Of a stretch of 52,133 bases of DNA, positions 1-7,905 are shown one piece after another. A model generated the notes under the pieces. It was not told the DNA's origin and did no database searches. It saw nothing but the letters and a program-made list of their open reading frames with translations. Position 1 is the stretch's first letter; each line of letters starts with the position of its first letter. A program made the position numbers and the translations under genes. Location of the stretch: contig CAZBVO010000010.1 in NCBI GenBank assembly GCA_964495385.1, positions 1 through 52,133 of the forward strand, written 5' to 3'. Origin of the DNA: CAG-1138 sp964495385. Lineage in GTDB: Bacteria; Bacillota; Clostridia; Christensenellales; CAG-917.

Positions 1-115
1 CCTCTTCGGTATTCACAACCATACCATACGAACAATCTTCTTCCTGCCACTTCTTCGATAATTCAATTAAGCTTCGAACTGTTTTTTCATCTGATTTTCT
101 AAATTCAAATTTCAT
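1..115 (-). CDS. Partial GNAT-like acetyltransferase (N-terminus only)
   Basis: The first 38 codons read from an ATG at 115 and the gene leaves the window at base 1. The visible residues begin MKFEFRKSDEKTVRSLIELS, and the pattern (beta strand, basic residue, long helix) resembles the start of GNAT N-acetyltransferases. The conserved acetyl-CoA loop would lie beyond the window, so the family is an inference from the N-terminus only. A consensus-like promoter lies upstream at 153-181, giving a leader of about 30 nt with a weak GGGCG-type ribosome site. Substrate unknown. Confidence 0.45.
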   Translation of the reverse strand, partial: MKFEFRKSDEKTVRSLIELSKKWQEEDCSYGMVVNTEE

Positions 116-152
116 AAATACTCACGCCCTAAATTCATATATCATTAAATTT

Positions 153-181
153 ATTATATAACAAAATCTCGCATTTTTCAA
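153..181 (-). promoter_or_regulatory. Promoter of the acetyltransferase-like gene
   Basis: On the minus strand, -35 TTGAAA (176-181) and -10 TATAAT (153-158) are separated by 17 bp. Confidence 0.6.
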
Positions 182-223
182 TATATTCACTACAATAGCT
201 ACGACGTTTTAAGAAAGAAAAAA

Positions 224-250
224 AGGATCAATACTTTTCGTATCAAACCT
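224..250 (-). terminator. Terminator of tRNA-Gly
   Basis: An imperfect hairpin (arms 225-234 and 240-249, loop GAAAA) is followed on the minus strand by a long T-rich run. It lies just downstream of the tRNA and resembles the GGTTCGA-type terminators at 21050, 22042 and 23413. Confidence 0.55.
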
Positions 251-262
251 TTGATTGTCTTA

Positions 263-336
263 TGGAGCAGGTGATGGGAATCGAACCCACAAATTCAGCT
301 TGGGAAGCTGATGTTATGCCACTTAACTACACCTGC
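263..336 (-). tRNA. tRNA-Gly(CCC)
   Basis: A full cloverleaf can be drawn on the minus strand. The 7-bp acceptor stem is GCAGGTG/CACCTGC, the anticodon loop TTCCCAA gives anticodon CCC, the T arm is GTGGG/TTCGATT/CCCAT, the discriminator is T, and CCA is encoded. A CCC anticodon reads GGG glycine codons. Confidence 0.95.
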
Positions 337-352
337 ACGTTCAGCTTATTAT

Positions 353-380
353 ATTATACTATTTTTTCAAAAAAAAGCAA
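353..380 (-). promoter_or_regulatory. Promoter of tRNA-Gly
   Basis: On the minus strand, -35 TTGCTT (375-380) and -10 TATAAT (353-358) have 16-bp spacing, about 17 bp before the tRNA 5' end. Confidence 0.6.
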
Positions 381-663
381 GCGTATTGGACCACATTGTT
401 TAATGTTGTCGGTGGCGTTGACCGATGTGGAGAAACCGGCCAAGCCGCAATCGGCAGAAGTGCGTTTTGGGGTTGATGTTTTTTGCGGTATTTTCTTGCC
501 GATTTCGGGTGTTTGGCCGTTGAAAAACCACCTTAAAACGGGCGGCGGCTTTCGTCCGCACAGGCTGTTACACGCCTTAAACAGATTTCAAAACATAGAA
601 ATTATTGTGCCCCAAACCCGAAAATTTTGTTTAAATAATTTTGGATGCAGGCTTGTTTTTTGC
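381..663. other. Intergenic stretch without recognised gene
   Basis: No open frame with a ribosome site or family match is visible. Open frames that cross it on both strands lack start signals and overlap the tRNA or the MATE gene. Its last bases lead into the MATE promoter. Confidence 0.5.
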
Positions 664-692
664 TTGAAATATTTTGTTAAATTTGCTAAAAT
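664..692 (+). promoter_or_regulatory. Promoter of riboswitch/MATE transcript
   Basis: -35 TTGAAA (664-669) and -10 TAAAAT (687-692) have exact 17-bp spacing. Initiation is predicted near 697-699, so the structured leader starts at or almost at the 5' end of the RNA. Confidence 0.7.
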
Positions 693-694
693 AA

Positions 695-758
695 CCCCAT
701 CAATGAGCAACGAAAGCGTGTAAGTCCGGTTGATACGGACCTGCGCGCTTTTTGCGTT
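695..758 (+). ncRNA. Candidate guanidine-IV (mepA-type) riboswitch with embedded terminator
   Basis: Seen: an 8-bp stem AAAGCGTG (713-720)/CGCGCTTT (744-751) encloses a 5-bp hairpin GTCCG/CGGAC (724-740), and the outer stem runs directly into TTTTT, as in an intrinsic terminator. The hairpin loop GTTGAT (729-734) can pair with ATCAAT (699-704) near the RNA 5' end, giving a 6-bp pseudoknot that could compete with the terminator. Known: the mepA motif, now guanidine-IV, controls MATE-type pumps in Clostridia and acts by antitermination. Inference: the class call rests on architecture and the downstream gene. I cannot run a covariance-model search. Confidence 0.55.
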
Positions 759-771
759 TAAAGGAGAAAAA

Positions 772-2196
772 ATGGAAAACGGTAAACAAAACAAAATGGC
801 AACCACGCCGCTTAAAAAACTGTTTTGGGAGATGGGGCTGCCCATGATGATATCGATGATTTTGCAAGCTTTGTACAACGTGGTAGACAGCATATTCGTT
901 GCAAACATCGAAGGCATCGGTGCTATCGCAAACGAGGCACTGACGTATGCTTTCCCGATACAGATTTTGATTATTGCAATAGGTGTCGGGACGGGAGTGG
1001 GCTTAAATGCATTGCTTTCTAAAAGTTTGGGAGAGGGAGACAGCTTAAAAGTCAATCAGGTGGCAGGAAACGGCATATTTTTGTCGTTGGTTATTTATGC
1101 GGTATTTTTATTGTTCGGGTTGTTTGCCTCGAAGTGGTTCATATCTCTTTTCACAAACAATGCTCAGGTCATAGAAACGGGCACGGAATATTTGACGATT
1201 TGTTCGTCGTTGTCAATCGGTTCCATCGGCTTCACCATTTACGAAAGATTTTTGCAGGCCACGGGAAAAACAATGCATTCCACAATCGCGCAAATATCCG
1301 GAGCGGTCATAAATATTGTTTTTGACTACGTCTTTATTTTTCCTCTCGATATGGGAGTTGCCGGTGCGGCGTGGGCTACGGTTTTGGGGCAATTTGTTTC
1401 TTTGATCATTGCAATGGTTTTTCATTACACTAAAAACAAAGAAATCAGCGGCAATTTGAAATACGTCAAGCCTCAAAAAGGTATAATCAAGGGGATTTAC
1501 TCTATAGGCATTTCGGCGGCTGTAATGCAAGGTTTGCTTTCGGTTATGATGGCCGGGATGAACATGATTTTGGGCTCGGCAAACGCAAATCCGACGATTT
1601 TGGTGGGGGCGTTCGGAATATACTATAAAATTCAGCAAATAGCTTTGTTCTCGTGCTTCGGCCTTTCAAACACAATAATAACGGTGCTTTCGTTTAATTG
1701 TGGAATGAAAGATAAAAACCGCTCGAAAGACAGCATTAAATACGGAATTGTCGACACGTTTATAGTAACGGTGGCAATCACTGTCGTGTTCGAAATAATC
1801 GCAAGGCCGCTGTCGAAATTGTTTGCTCTCTCGGGCGGATCTACGGTTGAGCTGATAGACGTTTGCGAAAAGGCCACGCGAATCGCATCTGTCGGATACG
1901 TCTTTATGGGATTTACCGTTGCCGTTCAGGGCGTGCTTCAAGCATTGAGGCTTGCGTTCAAGTCGTTTTTTACGGCACTTTGTCGCCTTGCGATTTTTGT
2001 GTTTCCGACGGCCTATTTGTTTACACTTTCGCCAAACGTCGTGGATATTGTCTGGTGGACTTTTCCTATTGCGGAATTTTTGACGGCAATAATTTCGTTT
2101 TTTATTTTAAAAGGCGTTGTGAAAACCAAAATCGATACCTTGGATGCAACAATATCTGCAAACGAAAAAATCCCCCTGAGCGGTTGCGAGCAATAA
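772..2196 (+). CDS. MATE family multidrug/toxin efflux transporter (MepA-like)
   Basis: A 474-residue polytopic inner-membrane protein, the usual size for the 12-helix MATE family, which exports cationic compounds by Na+ or H+ antiport. The family signature is seen early (LFWEMGLPMMISMILQALYN, then VVDSIFVAN, about residues 16-45). The two-fold related second half starts near residue 240 (GIISAAVMQGL-like helix start). The start at 772 is chosen because AAGGAGAAAAA lies just before it. An in-frame upstream start near 730 would fall inside the leader hairpin. Expression is probably switched by the structured leader at 695-758; if that is a guanidine-IV element, guanidinium is the likely inducer and perhaps a substrate. 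The gene is monocistronic, with PAP2 following from its own promoter. Confidence 0.9.
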   Translation: MENGKQNKMATTPLKKLFWEMGLPMMISMILQALYNVVDSIFVANIEGIGAIANEALTYAFPIQILIIAIGVGTGVGLNALLSKSLGEGDSLKVNQVAGNGIFLSLVIYAVFLLFGLFASKWFISLFTNNAQVIETGTEYLTICSSLSIGSIGFTIYERFLQATGKTMHSTIAQISGAVINIVFDYVFIFPLDMGVAGAAWATVLGQFVSLIIAMVFHYTKNKEISGNLKYVKPQKGIIKGIYSIGISAAVMQGLLSVMMAGMNMILGSANANPTILVGAFGIYYKIQQIALFSCFGLSNTIITVLSFNCGMKDKNRSKDSIKYGIVDTFIVTVAITVVFEIIARPLSKLFALSGGSTVELIDVCEKATRIASVGYVFMGFTVAVQGVLQALRLAFKSFFTALCRLAIFVFPTAYLFTLSPNVVDIVWWTFPIAEFLTAIISFFILKGVVKTKIDTLDATISANEKIPLSGCEQ

Positions 2197-2405
2197 CCTC
2201 GAGGCGGGAACGGTAGGAAAAATCGATTTGGCCGCCGTGGCCGACCGTGATTGCAATCGGTGGCCTTAAAATTGAATCGACATTTGCCAAAATGCAATTT
2301 ATTGCTTGCGTCAAACGGCAAAAATTGCGGTTTAAGATTCAAAATCTGTTTTTAAACATAAGGTTTGGCGATTTAAACCGCGCGAAAAAACGTTTGTGCG
2401 GAAAG

Positions 2406-2435
2406 TTGATTTTTGCATAAGGGTTGTGCTATAAT
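2406..2435 (+). promoter_or_regulatory. Promoter of PAP2 gene
   Basis: -35 TTGATT (2406-2411) and -10 TATAAT (2430-2435) have 18-bp spacing and an extended TGC before the -10. The in-frame TTG at 2424 falls inside this promoter, which argues for the start at 2466. Confidence 0.6.
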
Positions 2436-2465
2436 GTTAATATGAACATATGCACGGAGGATATT

Positions 2466-3488
2466 ATGGAACAACGGATGAGTCTTAAAACAAAAACTAT
2501 AGTGGCCGTATGTTTGTTTGTGGCGGTGTTCGGTGCGCTTGCCGTATGGACGGCGGCAACGGATATCGACCTCGAAATAAGCAAATTGTTGACCAAAAAT
2601 GCATTGCCTAAGGGCGCTTATTTTGCTACGGCCGACAATTTTGCGGGCAGTTTCGGTTTGTTTTTCGAAGCAGTGGGCAGCAGCCCGATATATATGATGA
2701 TCACTTTGGCGGCAACCATTATGTTTTGGTACGTCATGCGCCTGGAAAACGGCAAAACCTTGCTAAACAGAGTGCTTGCGGTGCTTTTGGCATTCGGTGT
2801 GTTTGTGGGCATTTTCCTGTGGATCAACGACATTATGAACTACCTCGGCGATGCGGCGCAAACGGACTTTGTGGAGAAGACGTACGTTAAAGCAATGTCC
2901 GCATCAGTAGCGGTTATAACCACTGCATGCTTGATTTTTGCCTGGAAGGGGATTAAGCCCGAGAACAACAAAAAAATGGTTGCGCTTGCGGCAGTCATTA
3001 CGGGATGCGTGGTATGCTATCTTATCGTAAGTTTGATTAAGGGGCCTGTCGGCCGTGCTCGTTTCCGCGCCATGAACTATCTTACAAACGGCGAAGATTT
3101 TTCGATGTTCACTCGCTGGACGAAGGCAAACGGCGCACGCGACTTGTTTGAAACGGCGCAAGGAGTGACGGTTCACGACACTTGCAAGAGCTTCCCGAGC
3201 GGCCACACTTACAGCGCGGCCACCGTTTATACGCTTTTGAGTTTGCCGTATCTGCTTCCGTTCTGGAACAAAAAACTTCCGAAAACGTTGCTTTGGATTT
3301 GCACCGTCGGTTACACCGCAATTGTGGCCGTAAGCCGTATAATGGTTGGTGCGCACTATTTTTCGGACGTGCTTTTCGGCGGAACGATTTGCTTTGTTGC
3401 GGCAATCATTTTCAGAGAAATTTTCGTTTGCAAAGGGATGCACTTTTATGCGCTGTTCCCGGGATTGAAAAAATCTAAAGCCGACTAA
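2466..3488 (+). CDS. PAP2-superfamily membrane phosphatase
   Basis: A 340-residue integral membrane protein of the type 2 phosphatidic acid phosphatase superfamily, which removes phosphate from lipid phosphates or undecaprenyl diphosphate at the outer face of the membrane. All three active-site motifs are visible: KGPVGRARFR (near residue 197), PSGH (about 244-247) and SRIMVGAHYFSD (about 289-300, with the catalytic His and its Asp partner). The N-terminal half adds several helices beyond a minimal PAP2 domain, so it is longer than BacA-substitute enzymes of about 200 residues. The start at 2466 has GGAGG five bases upstream. The gene stands alone and ends at a strong terminator (3512-3547). 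Substrate is not predictable from sequence. Confidence 0.88.
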   Translation: MEQRMSLKTKTIVAVCLFVAVFGALAVWTAATDIDLEISKLLTKNALPKGAYFATADNFAGSFGLFFEAVGSSPIYMMITLAATIMFWYVMRLENGKTLLNRVLAVLLAFGVFVGIFLWINDIMNYLGDAAQTDFVEKTYVKAMSASVAVITTACLIFAWKGIKPENNKKMVALAAVITGCVVCYLIVSLIKGPVGRARFRAMNYLTNGEDFSMFTRWTKANGARDLFETAQGVTVHDTCKSFPSGHTYSAATVYTLLSLPYLLPFWNKKLPKTLLWICTVGYTAIVAVSRIMVGAHYFSDVLFGGTICFVAAIIFREIFVCKGMHFYALFPGLKKSKAD

Positions 3489-3511
3489 AAAATCTTCAAA
3501 AAAACCTGTTT

Positions 3512-3547
3512 CGGGGTGCCTCAAAATCGAAGGCACCCCGTTTTTTT
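3512..3547 (+). terminator. Rho-independent terminator of PAP2 gene
   Basis: A 10-bp hairpin CGGGGTGCCT/AGGCACCCCG followed by TTTTTTT. Confidence 0.9.
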
Positions 3548-3567
3548 GCAAAATTGCCTTAAAACGG

Positions 3568-3596
3568 TTGCTTAAAACATAAAAAAGCCTTATAAT
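3568..3596 (+). promoter_or_regulatory. Promoter of ArsP_2-type exporter
   Basis: -35 TTGCTT (3568-3573) and -10 TATAAT (3591-3596) have 17-bp spacing, with a leader of about 14 nt carrying GAGAGG. Confidence 0.65.
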
Positions 3597-3616
3597 ACAA
3601 AACCTGAGAGGTTATT

Positions 3617-4531
3617 ATGGCAGATGTACTTTTAGATGCATTATTAGACACCCTCAAGGTTCTGCCGTTTTTGTTTGTAACCTACGTCCTTATCGAAGTC
3701 ATTGAGATTAAAGGGCACATCGGTTTCAAGCACAGCAGGCTTTTGGGAGGCAAGGTCGGTCCGCTTATCGGTACGGGGGTGGGCATTGTTCCGCAATGCG
3801 GTTTCAGTGTAATGGCCACCGATTTGTTTGCCGAAAAGCACATATCAGTCGGCACGCTTCTTGCCGTTTATATTGCCACCAGCGACGAGGCAGTGCCTAT
3901 TTTGCTCGGAAACGTAACCAACCTCGGCAAACTTTGGCCGCTGATTTTGTGCAAAATCGTTTTGGCGCTTATTGTCGGTTATGCGGCCGATTTGTTGTTT
4001 AGGGAGCGCAGAGCCACGCTTATTACCGTTGCGGAATGTGAATCCGCCGAGCACGGCGAACACGACCACGAACAGCACAAGCACGAGGAAGGTGCGGTTG
4101 AAACAGGTTGCTGCAATCATGATTTGAATGCAAAAAACGGTGTTAAAGCTTACTTTTTGCATCCGTTAAAGCACAGTTTGAAAATCTGCATCTACATTTT
4201 GATTGTCAATGTGTGCATAGGAACACTTGTTTACTTTGTCGGAGAGGAAAAAATTGCCGCATTTTTGAACACCACCGAATGGGCGCAACCGGTGCTGTCG
4301 GCAATTATCGGCCTTGTGCCTAACTGCGCTTCCAGCGTGGTTATAACTCAGCTTTACGTTATGGACGGGTTGACGCTCGGGGCAACCGTTGCCGGATTGT
4401 CTGTCAATGCGGGTATTGCCACGGCGGTGCTTTTTAAGCAGAACAAAAACCTTAAACAGAATTTGGCCATCATGGGTTCGCTGTTTGCAATCAGCGTTGC
4501 GGCAGGGTATATGATAAATTTGATTTTTTAA
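3617..4531 (+). CDS. Putative heavy-metal exporter, ArsP_2 (DUF2899)-like membrane protein
   Basis: A 304-residue polytopic membrane protein. It matches the pattern of the putative ten-helix heavy-metal/manganese exporter family: two related halves, each with a conserved P-[QN]-C-[GA] turn (IVPQCGFS near residue 59 and LVPNCASS near residue 234), resembling the permease fold of ArsP and sulfite exporters. A cytosolic or extracytosolic loop at about 141-170 is rich in His, Glu and Cys (HGEHDHEQHKHEE then GCCNHD), a plausible metal-binding segment. Family assignment is from memory of these motifs; the transported ion is unknown. The gene has its own promoter and ends at a terminator shared with the convergent kinase gene. 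Confidence 0.75.
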   Translation: MADVLLDALLDTLKVLPFLFVTYVLIEVIEIKGHIGFKHSRLLGGKVGPLIGTGVGIVPQCGFSVMATDLFAEKHISVGTLLAVYIATSDEAVPILLGNVTNLGKLWPLILCKIVLALIVGYAADLLFRERRATLITVAECESAEHGEHDHEQHKHEEGAVETGCCNHDLNAKNGVKAYFLHPLKHSLKICIYILIVNVCIGTLVYFVGEEKIAAFLNTTEWAQPVLSAIIGLVPNCASSVVITQLYVMDGLTLGATVAGLSVNAGIATAVLFKQNKNLKQNLAIMGSLFAISVAAGYMINLIF

Positions 4532-4560
4532 TCACCGACACAAACCGAAACAAAAACAAA

Positions 4561-4590
4561 AGGCGAAGCCAAACGGCTTCGCCTTTTTTA
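4561..4590. terminator. Bidirectional terminator between ArsP_2 gene and dhaKL
   Basis: The hairpin AGGCGAAGCC/GGCTTCGCCT has T runs on both sides, so it can serve both convergent genes. Confidence 0.85.
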
Positions 4591-4599
4591 AATTTAAAA

Positions 4600-6408
4600 T
4601 TATTTTGCGGCGATAAAATCGGAAAGGGCGGTAAAGATTACGCCGAGTCCGTATGCGCCTGCATCCGGATAGCCGATGGATTTTTCGCCAACGGTGCCGG
4701 CTCTGCCGAGAGTTGCAACCACGGTCTTGGTGGCTTCTGCGCCGGCAACTGCCGCTTGTGCGCCTTTTGCCAAACCAACTTTGAGGCTGTCGCCTGCTTT
4801 GGCTGCGGCTTCGAGTGCGTCTGCGCAAGGTTTTAAGGCGTCAACCAAAGTTTTGTCGCCTACTACCGCGCCTTTACCGAAGCTCTTCTTGCCGGTTTCG
4901 TAAACGCCGGTGTTTGCGGCTTGGAAGATAACGCCGAGATCTGCCAGCGAAACTTCTTCTTTGCCGAGCACGGATTTGCCTGCATAACGGAATGCAGAAC
5001 CCCAAATAGGGCCGCTTGCTCCGCCGCAGTATTCCATTATGATTTCCGAGCAGCTCATCAAAAATTCGCCTACGTTGCCTTTTTTGCGGCTTGCCCAGTC
5101 GGCTTTAAGTTGTCTAAAACCTTTTGCGATGCTCATTCCGAAATCGCCGTCGCCCATTTTGTCGGCGTCGCAGAACGGAACTTCGTTTTCGATGATAACG
5201 TCGGCCATTTTGTCAACCACTTCGACGATTGCGGCGGTGTTGAGGGTTTCTCCGTAGACAGGGGAGCCTTTTACTTCGTAAACGGCGTTGTCTTCGGCGG
5301 CTTCTTCGACAACCACGGGTTTTGCCTGAGGGTTTTGAGCAACCGGAGTTACTCCGAGAGCTTTTGCGATTGCGCGCATAGCGTCTACTGCCGCTACGGC
5401 TTCGTCGCTCATTGCGCCGCCCATTTTAAGTGCCGGAGCGTCAACAGGTGCGTCGAACAGCGATTTAAGTTCGTCGTCAAGGCGCAAAATAGTGACGGAT
5501 GCACCTTGCATATCGATGGAAGTCATATAGTTTCCGACCAAGGTGTGATGGATGTGCAGGCCTTTTTCTTCCAAAACTGCCGAAACGTCGTTGTTGAACA
5601 GATACAGTTCCATCAAAGGAGTGGAGCCGAATCCGTTGATAAGCAAAACGACGTCGTCGCCTGCTTTCGAGCCGAGGTCTTCCATAAGGTCCGGAACGAT
5701 GCGTTCGGCAAGCTGACGGGAGGTTTGCATAGGTTCGGTTTTGCGTCCCGGTTCGCCGTGGATGCCTACGCCGAATTCCATTTTGTCGTCGTCGAGTTCG
5801 AATATAGGGGTGCCTTTTGCCGGAGGGGTGCAGCTGGACAGAGCAAAACCGAAACTTCTGACGTTGTCGATTGCTTTTTGAGCCACGCGTTTAACTTCGG
5901 CAAGTTCCCAGCCTTTTTCTGCGGCTGCGCCTGCGATTTTGTGTACCAGCATGGTGCCGGCAACGCCTCTGCGGCCAACGGTGTAAAGGCTGTCTTTTAC
6001 TGCGATGTCGTCGTTGACGTAAACAGCGTCAACCTTGATGCCTTCTTCGGCGGCAAGGGAAGCGGCGTTGTTGAAATTCATGCAGTCGCCGGAATAGTTT
6101 TTGACGATCATCAAAACGCCTTTTTCGGTGCCGACCATTTTGAGTGCGTTGTAAACCTGAATTTGCGACGGGCTTGCAAAAACGTCGCCGCAAACTGCCG
6201 CGTCAAGCATACCTTTTCCGACAAAGCCTGCGTGTGCAGGTTCGTGGCCGCTGCCGCCGCCGGAAATAAGGCTTACTTTTTGCGGATTGATGTCTTTCTT
6301 TTTGACAACTTTGTATTTTTCGACAAATTCCAGTTCGGGATGAGCTTTTGCCAACCCGTGGCACATATCGTATACTACGCTTTCAGGAGTGTTGATAATT
6401 TTTTTCAT
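4600..6408 (-). CDS. dhaKL: Dihydroxyacetone kinase, fused DhaK-DhaL (ATP-type)
   Basis: A 602-residue single-chain kinase that phosphorylates dihydroxyacetone to DHAP in the cytosol. The DhaK substrate domain (about 1-330) has GGGSGHEP (50-57) and His217 in GIHGEPG, equivalent to the His that covalently binds dihydroxyacetone. A linker (about 335-385) joins the DhaL nucleotide domain, whose Mg-binding cluster DADKMGDGDFG lies near 412-422. The last position is Phe where PTS-type DhaL usually has His, as in other divergent ATP-dependent forms. The ATG at 6408 is preceded by AGAGGAAA; an upstream in-frame start at 6429 would bury that ribosome site. It follows gldA in the same orientation, so the pair forms a glycerol-to-DHAP route. 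A perfect 12-bp intercistronic hairpin lies between them. Confidence 0.93.
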   Translation of the reverse strand: MKKIINTPESVVYDMCHGLAKAHPELEFVEKYKVVKKKDINPQKVSLISGGGSGHEPAHAGFVGKGMLDAAVCGDVFASPSQIQVYNALKMVGTEKGVLMIVKNYSGDCMNFNNAASLAAEEGIKVDAVYVNDDIAVKDSLYTVGRRGVAGTMLVHKIAGAAAEKGWELAEVKRVAQKAIDNVRSFGFALSSCTPPAKGTPIFELDDDKMEFGVGIHGEPGRKTEPMQTSRQLAERIVPDLMEDLGSKAGDDVVLLINGFGSTPLMELYLFNNDVSAVLEEKGLHIHHTLVGNYMTSIDMQGASVTILRLDDELKSLFDAPVDAPALKMGGAMSDEAVAAVDAMRAIAKALGVTPVAQNPQAKPVVVEEAAEDNAVYEVKGSPVYGETLNTAAIVEVVDKMADVIIENEVPFCDADKMGDGDFGMSIAKGFRQLKADWASRKKGNVGEFLMSCSEIIMEYCGGASGPIWGSAFRYAGKSVLGKEEVSLADLGVIFQAANTGVYETGKKSFGKGAVVGDKTLVDALKPCADALEAAAKAGDSLKVGLAKGAQAAVAGAEATKTVVATLGRAGTVGEKSIGYPDAGAYGLGVIFTALSDFIAAK

Positions 6409-6429
6409 AAAATTTCCTCTCTTTAACAA

Positions 6430-6458
6430 GTTTTAGCCGAGGTTTGCTCGGCTAAAAC
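6430..6458 (-). promoter_or_regulatory. Intercistronic hairpin between gldA and dhaKL
   Basis: Perfect 12-bp inverted repeat GTTTTAGCCGAG/CTCGGCTAAAAC with a 5-nt loop. It is followed by TTGTT on the minus strand rather than a T run, so it looks more like an mRNA-processing, stability or partial-attenuation element than a full terminator. Confidence 0.6.
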
Positions 6459-6472
6459 GGTTTGATTTTGAA

Positions 6473-7639
6473 TTAGTCGTCGAGACCTTTGTAATCGCGG
6501 CCGATTCTGTCTGCGGTTTTGATTGCGGCAACAACCATTTCCGGAGTTACAGGGAACGGCATGTTGTGGATGGATTCCTCAGGGATGCAAGTCTTCTTGG
6601 CAACGGCCAAAAGTTCGTCGTCGGTGAGGGAAGTGCGCAGAACTTCGCCCGTTCTCTTATCGGTCATAAGGTCTTCGAGGCACATCGGCAGGCCGACGGA
6701 ATCGCAGAAGGACAAAACGTCGTAAAGTTCTTCTTCAGGAGCATTTTCCAAAACGAGTTGGCAGATTGTTCCGAAAGCAACCACTTCGCCGTGGAAGTTG
6801 CACTTTTCGATTTCGTGAACAAGGGTGATGCCGTCGTGAATTGCGTGAGCCGCAGCAAGGCCGCCGCTTTCGAAACCGAGACCGGACAAAAGAATGTTGG
6901 TTTCAACGATTTTTTCGAGAGCCGGGGTGATTACGTTGCAGTCGCAAGCGGTTTTTGCTTTAACGCCGTCGGACAGAAGGTTTTGATAGCAAAGTTCGGC
7001 AAGAGCCTGAGCTGCGTGTGTGCCGTAGCCGAGACGGGTTCTGTCTGCACGGTTTGCGCCGCAAGGGAGACCTGCGTTGACGTTGCTGGTGGATTGTTTG
7101 TTAGCGCGTGCTTCGAAGTAGGTGGACAGAGCGTCGCCCATGCCGGATACGAGGAAGCGGGTAGGAGCGTTTGCGATAACCGTGAGGTCGATAAGAACAA
7201 CGCTCGGGCTTTGCTTAAAGTAAGCATAGTCGTCGAAAGAGTGGTCGTCATGATACATGACTGCGCTGTGCGAAGTAGGAGCGTCGGTAGCTGCGATGGT
7301 AGGGCAGATGATGAGGTTGTGTCCCATAGCAACGCATTTAGCGGTGTCGATAGCTTTGCCGCCGCCGAGGCCGATGGTGCATGCGCAATGATTCTTTTCG
7401 GCGAAATCTTTCATTTTTTGGATTTCGTTTCTGCTGCATTCGCCGCCGAAATCGCAGGAGTACAGTTTGATTCCCCAGATTTTTTCCGTTTCGGCAAGCT
7501 TGTCTTTGACAAGGTTTTTAGCGAACGGGTCAGCGATAAGCAGTGCGCTGTCGCCGAAGGTTTTTACAAAATAACCGAGGTTGAGTAATTCATCTTCGCC
7601 CTGGACGTATTTGGTAGGGCAGATAAAAGCTTTTCTCAT
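6473..7639 (-). CDS. gldA: Glycerol dehydrogenase (iron/zinc-type alcohol dehydrogenase family)
   Basis: A 388-residue cytosolic NAD-dependent dehydrogenase oxidising glycerol to dihydroxyacetone. The NAD-binding GGGK is at 92-95. The metal ligands of the family are all present: Asp169 (GMGDALSTYFEA), His265/His268 (AAAHAIHDG) and His283 (NFHGEVVAFG). Length is slightly above the roughly 365-370 usual for GldA. The start ATG at 7639 has AAGGAGAACC upstream. It is first in the operon with dhaKL and is driven by the promoter at 7704-7732. Related group III dehydrogenases can act on other polyols, but the adjacent dihydroxyacetone kinase supports glycerol. Confidence 0.92.
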   Translation of the reverse strand: MRKAFICPTKYVQGEDELLNLGYFVKTFGDSALLIADPFAKNLVKDKLAETEKIWGIKLYSCDFGGECSRNEIQKMKDFAEKNHCACTIGLGGGKAIDTAKCVAMGHNLIICPTIAATDAPTSHSAVMYHDDHSFDDYAYFKQSPSVVLIDLTVIANAPTRFLVSGMGDALSTYFEARANKQSTSNVNAGLPCGANRADRTRLGYGTHAAQALAELCYQNLLSDGVKAKTACDCNVITPALEKIVETNILLSGLGFESGGLAAAHAIHDGITLVHEIEKCNFHGEVVAFGTICQLVLENAPEEELYDVLSFCDSVGLPMCLEDLMTDKRTGEVLRTSLTDDELLAVAKKTCIPEESIHNMPFPVTPEMVVAAIKTADRIGRDYKGLDD

Positions 7640-7703
7640 AAATGGTTCTCCTTATATATGTTTTTTATTGTTTTTTGGTTAGCCGCTTTTAGACTATAAT
7701 ATA

Positions 7704-7732
7704 ATTATAACACCCGTAAACGGAAATTTCAA
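7704..7732 (-). promoter_or_regulatory. Promoter of gldA-dhaKL operon
   Basis: On the minus strand, -35 TTGAAA (7727-7732) and -10 TATAAT (7704-7709) have 17-bp spacing. Confidence 0.75.
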
Positions 7733-7810
7733 CCTTATTTTGAAAAAACCGAAAGAAAATTGGTTGTGATTTTTTTACCGAAAAGTGGCAAATTTTTTCA
7801 AAAAAATCAA

Positions 7811-7840
7811 AAAATCCGCCTCGTTTTTTCGAGGCGGAAA
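7811..7840 (-). terminator. Terminator of propeller/SH3 protein gene
   Basis: On the minus strand, hairpin CCGCCTCG/CGAGGCGG with an A-rich loop is followed by ATTTTTTG. Confidence 0.85.
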
Positions 7841-7905
7841 ACTAAATTTGTTTTTTAAATCCAAACTTTAAACGTTTGTTACGGTTGTTTAAAGCGACAG
7901 TTTTG

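Noticed and set aside
588..1055. 155-codon minus-strand gene before the MATE pump
   Set aside because: It overlaps the leader and the first third of the MATE gene and its translation has no family resemblance or ribosome site.
4921..6426. 501-codon plus-strand frame opposite dhaKL
   Set aside because: Shadow of the kinase gene, whose catalytic motifs and ribosome site are evident on the minus strand.
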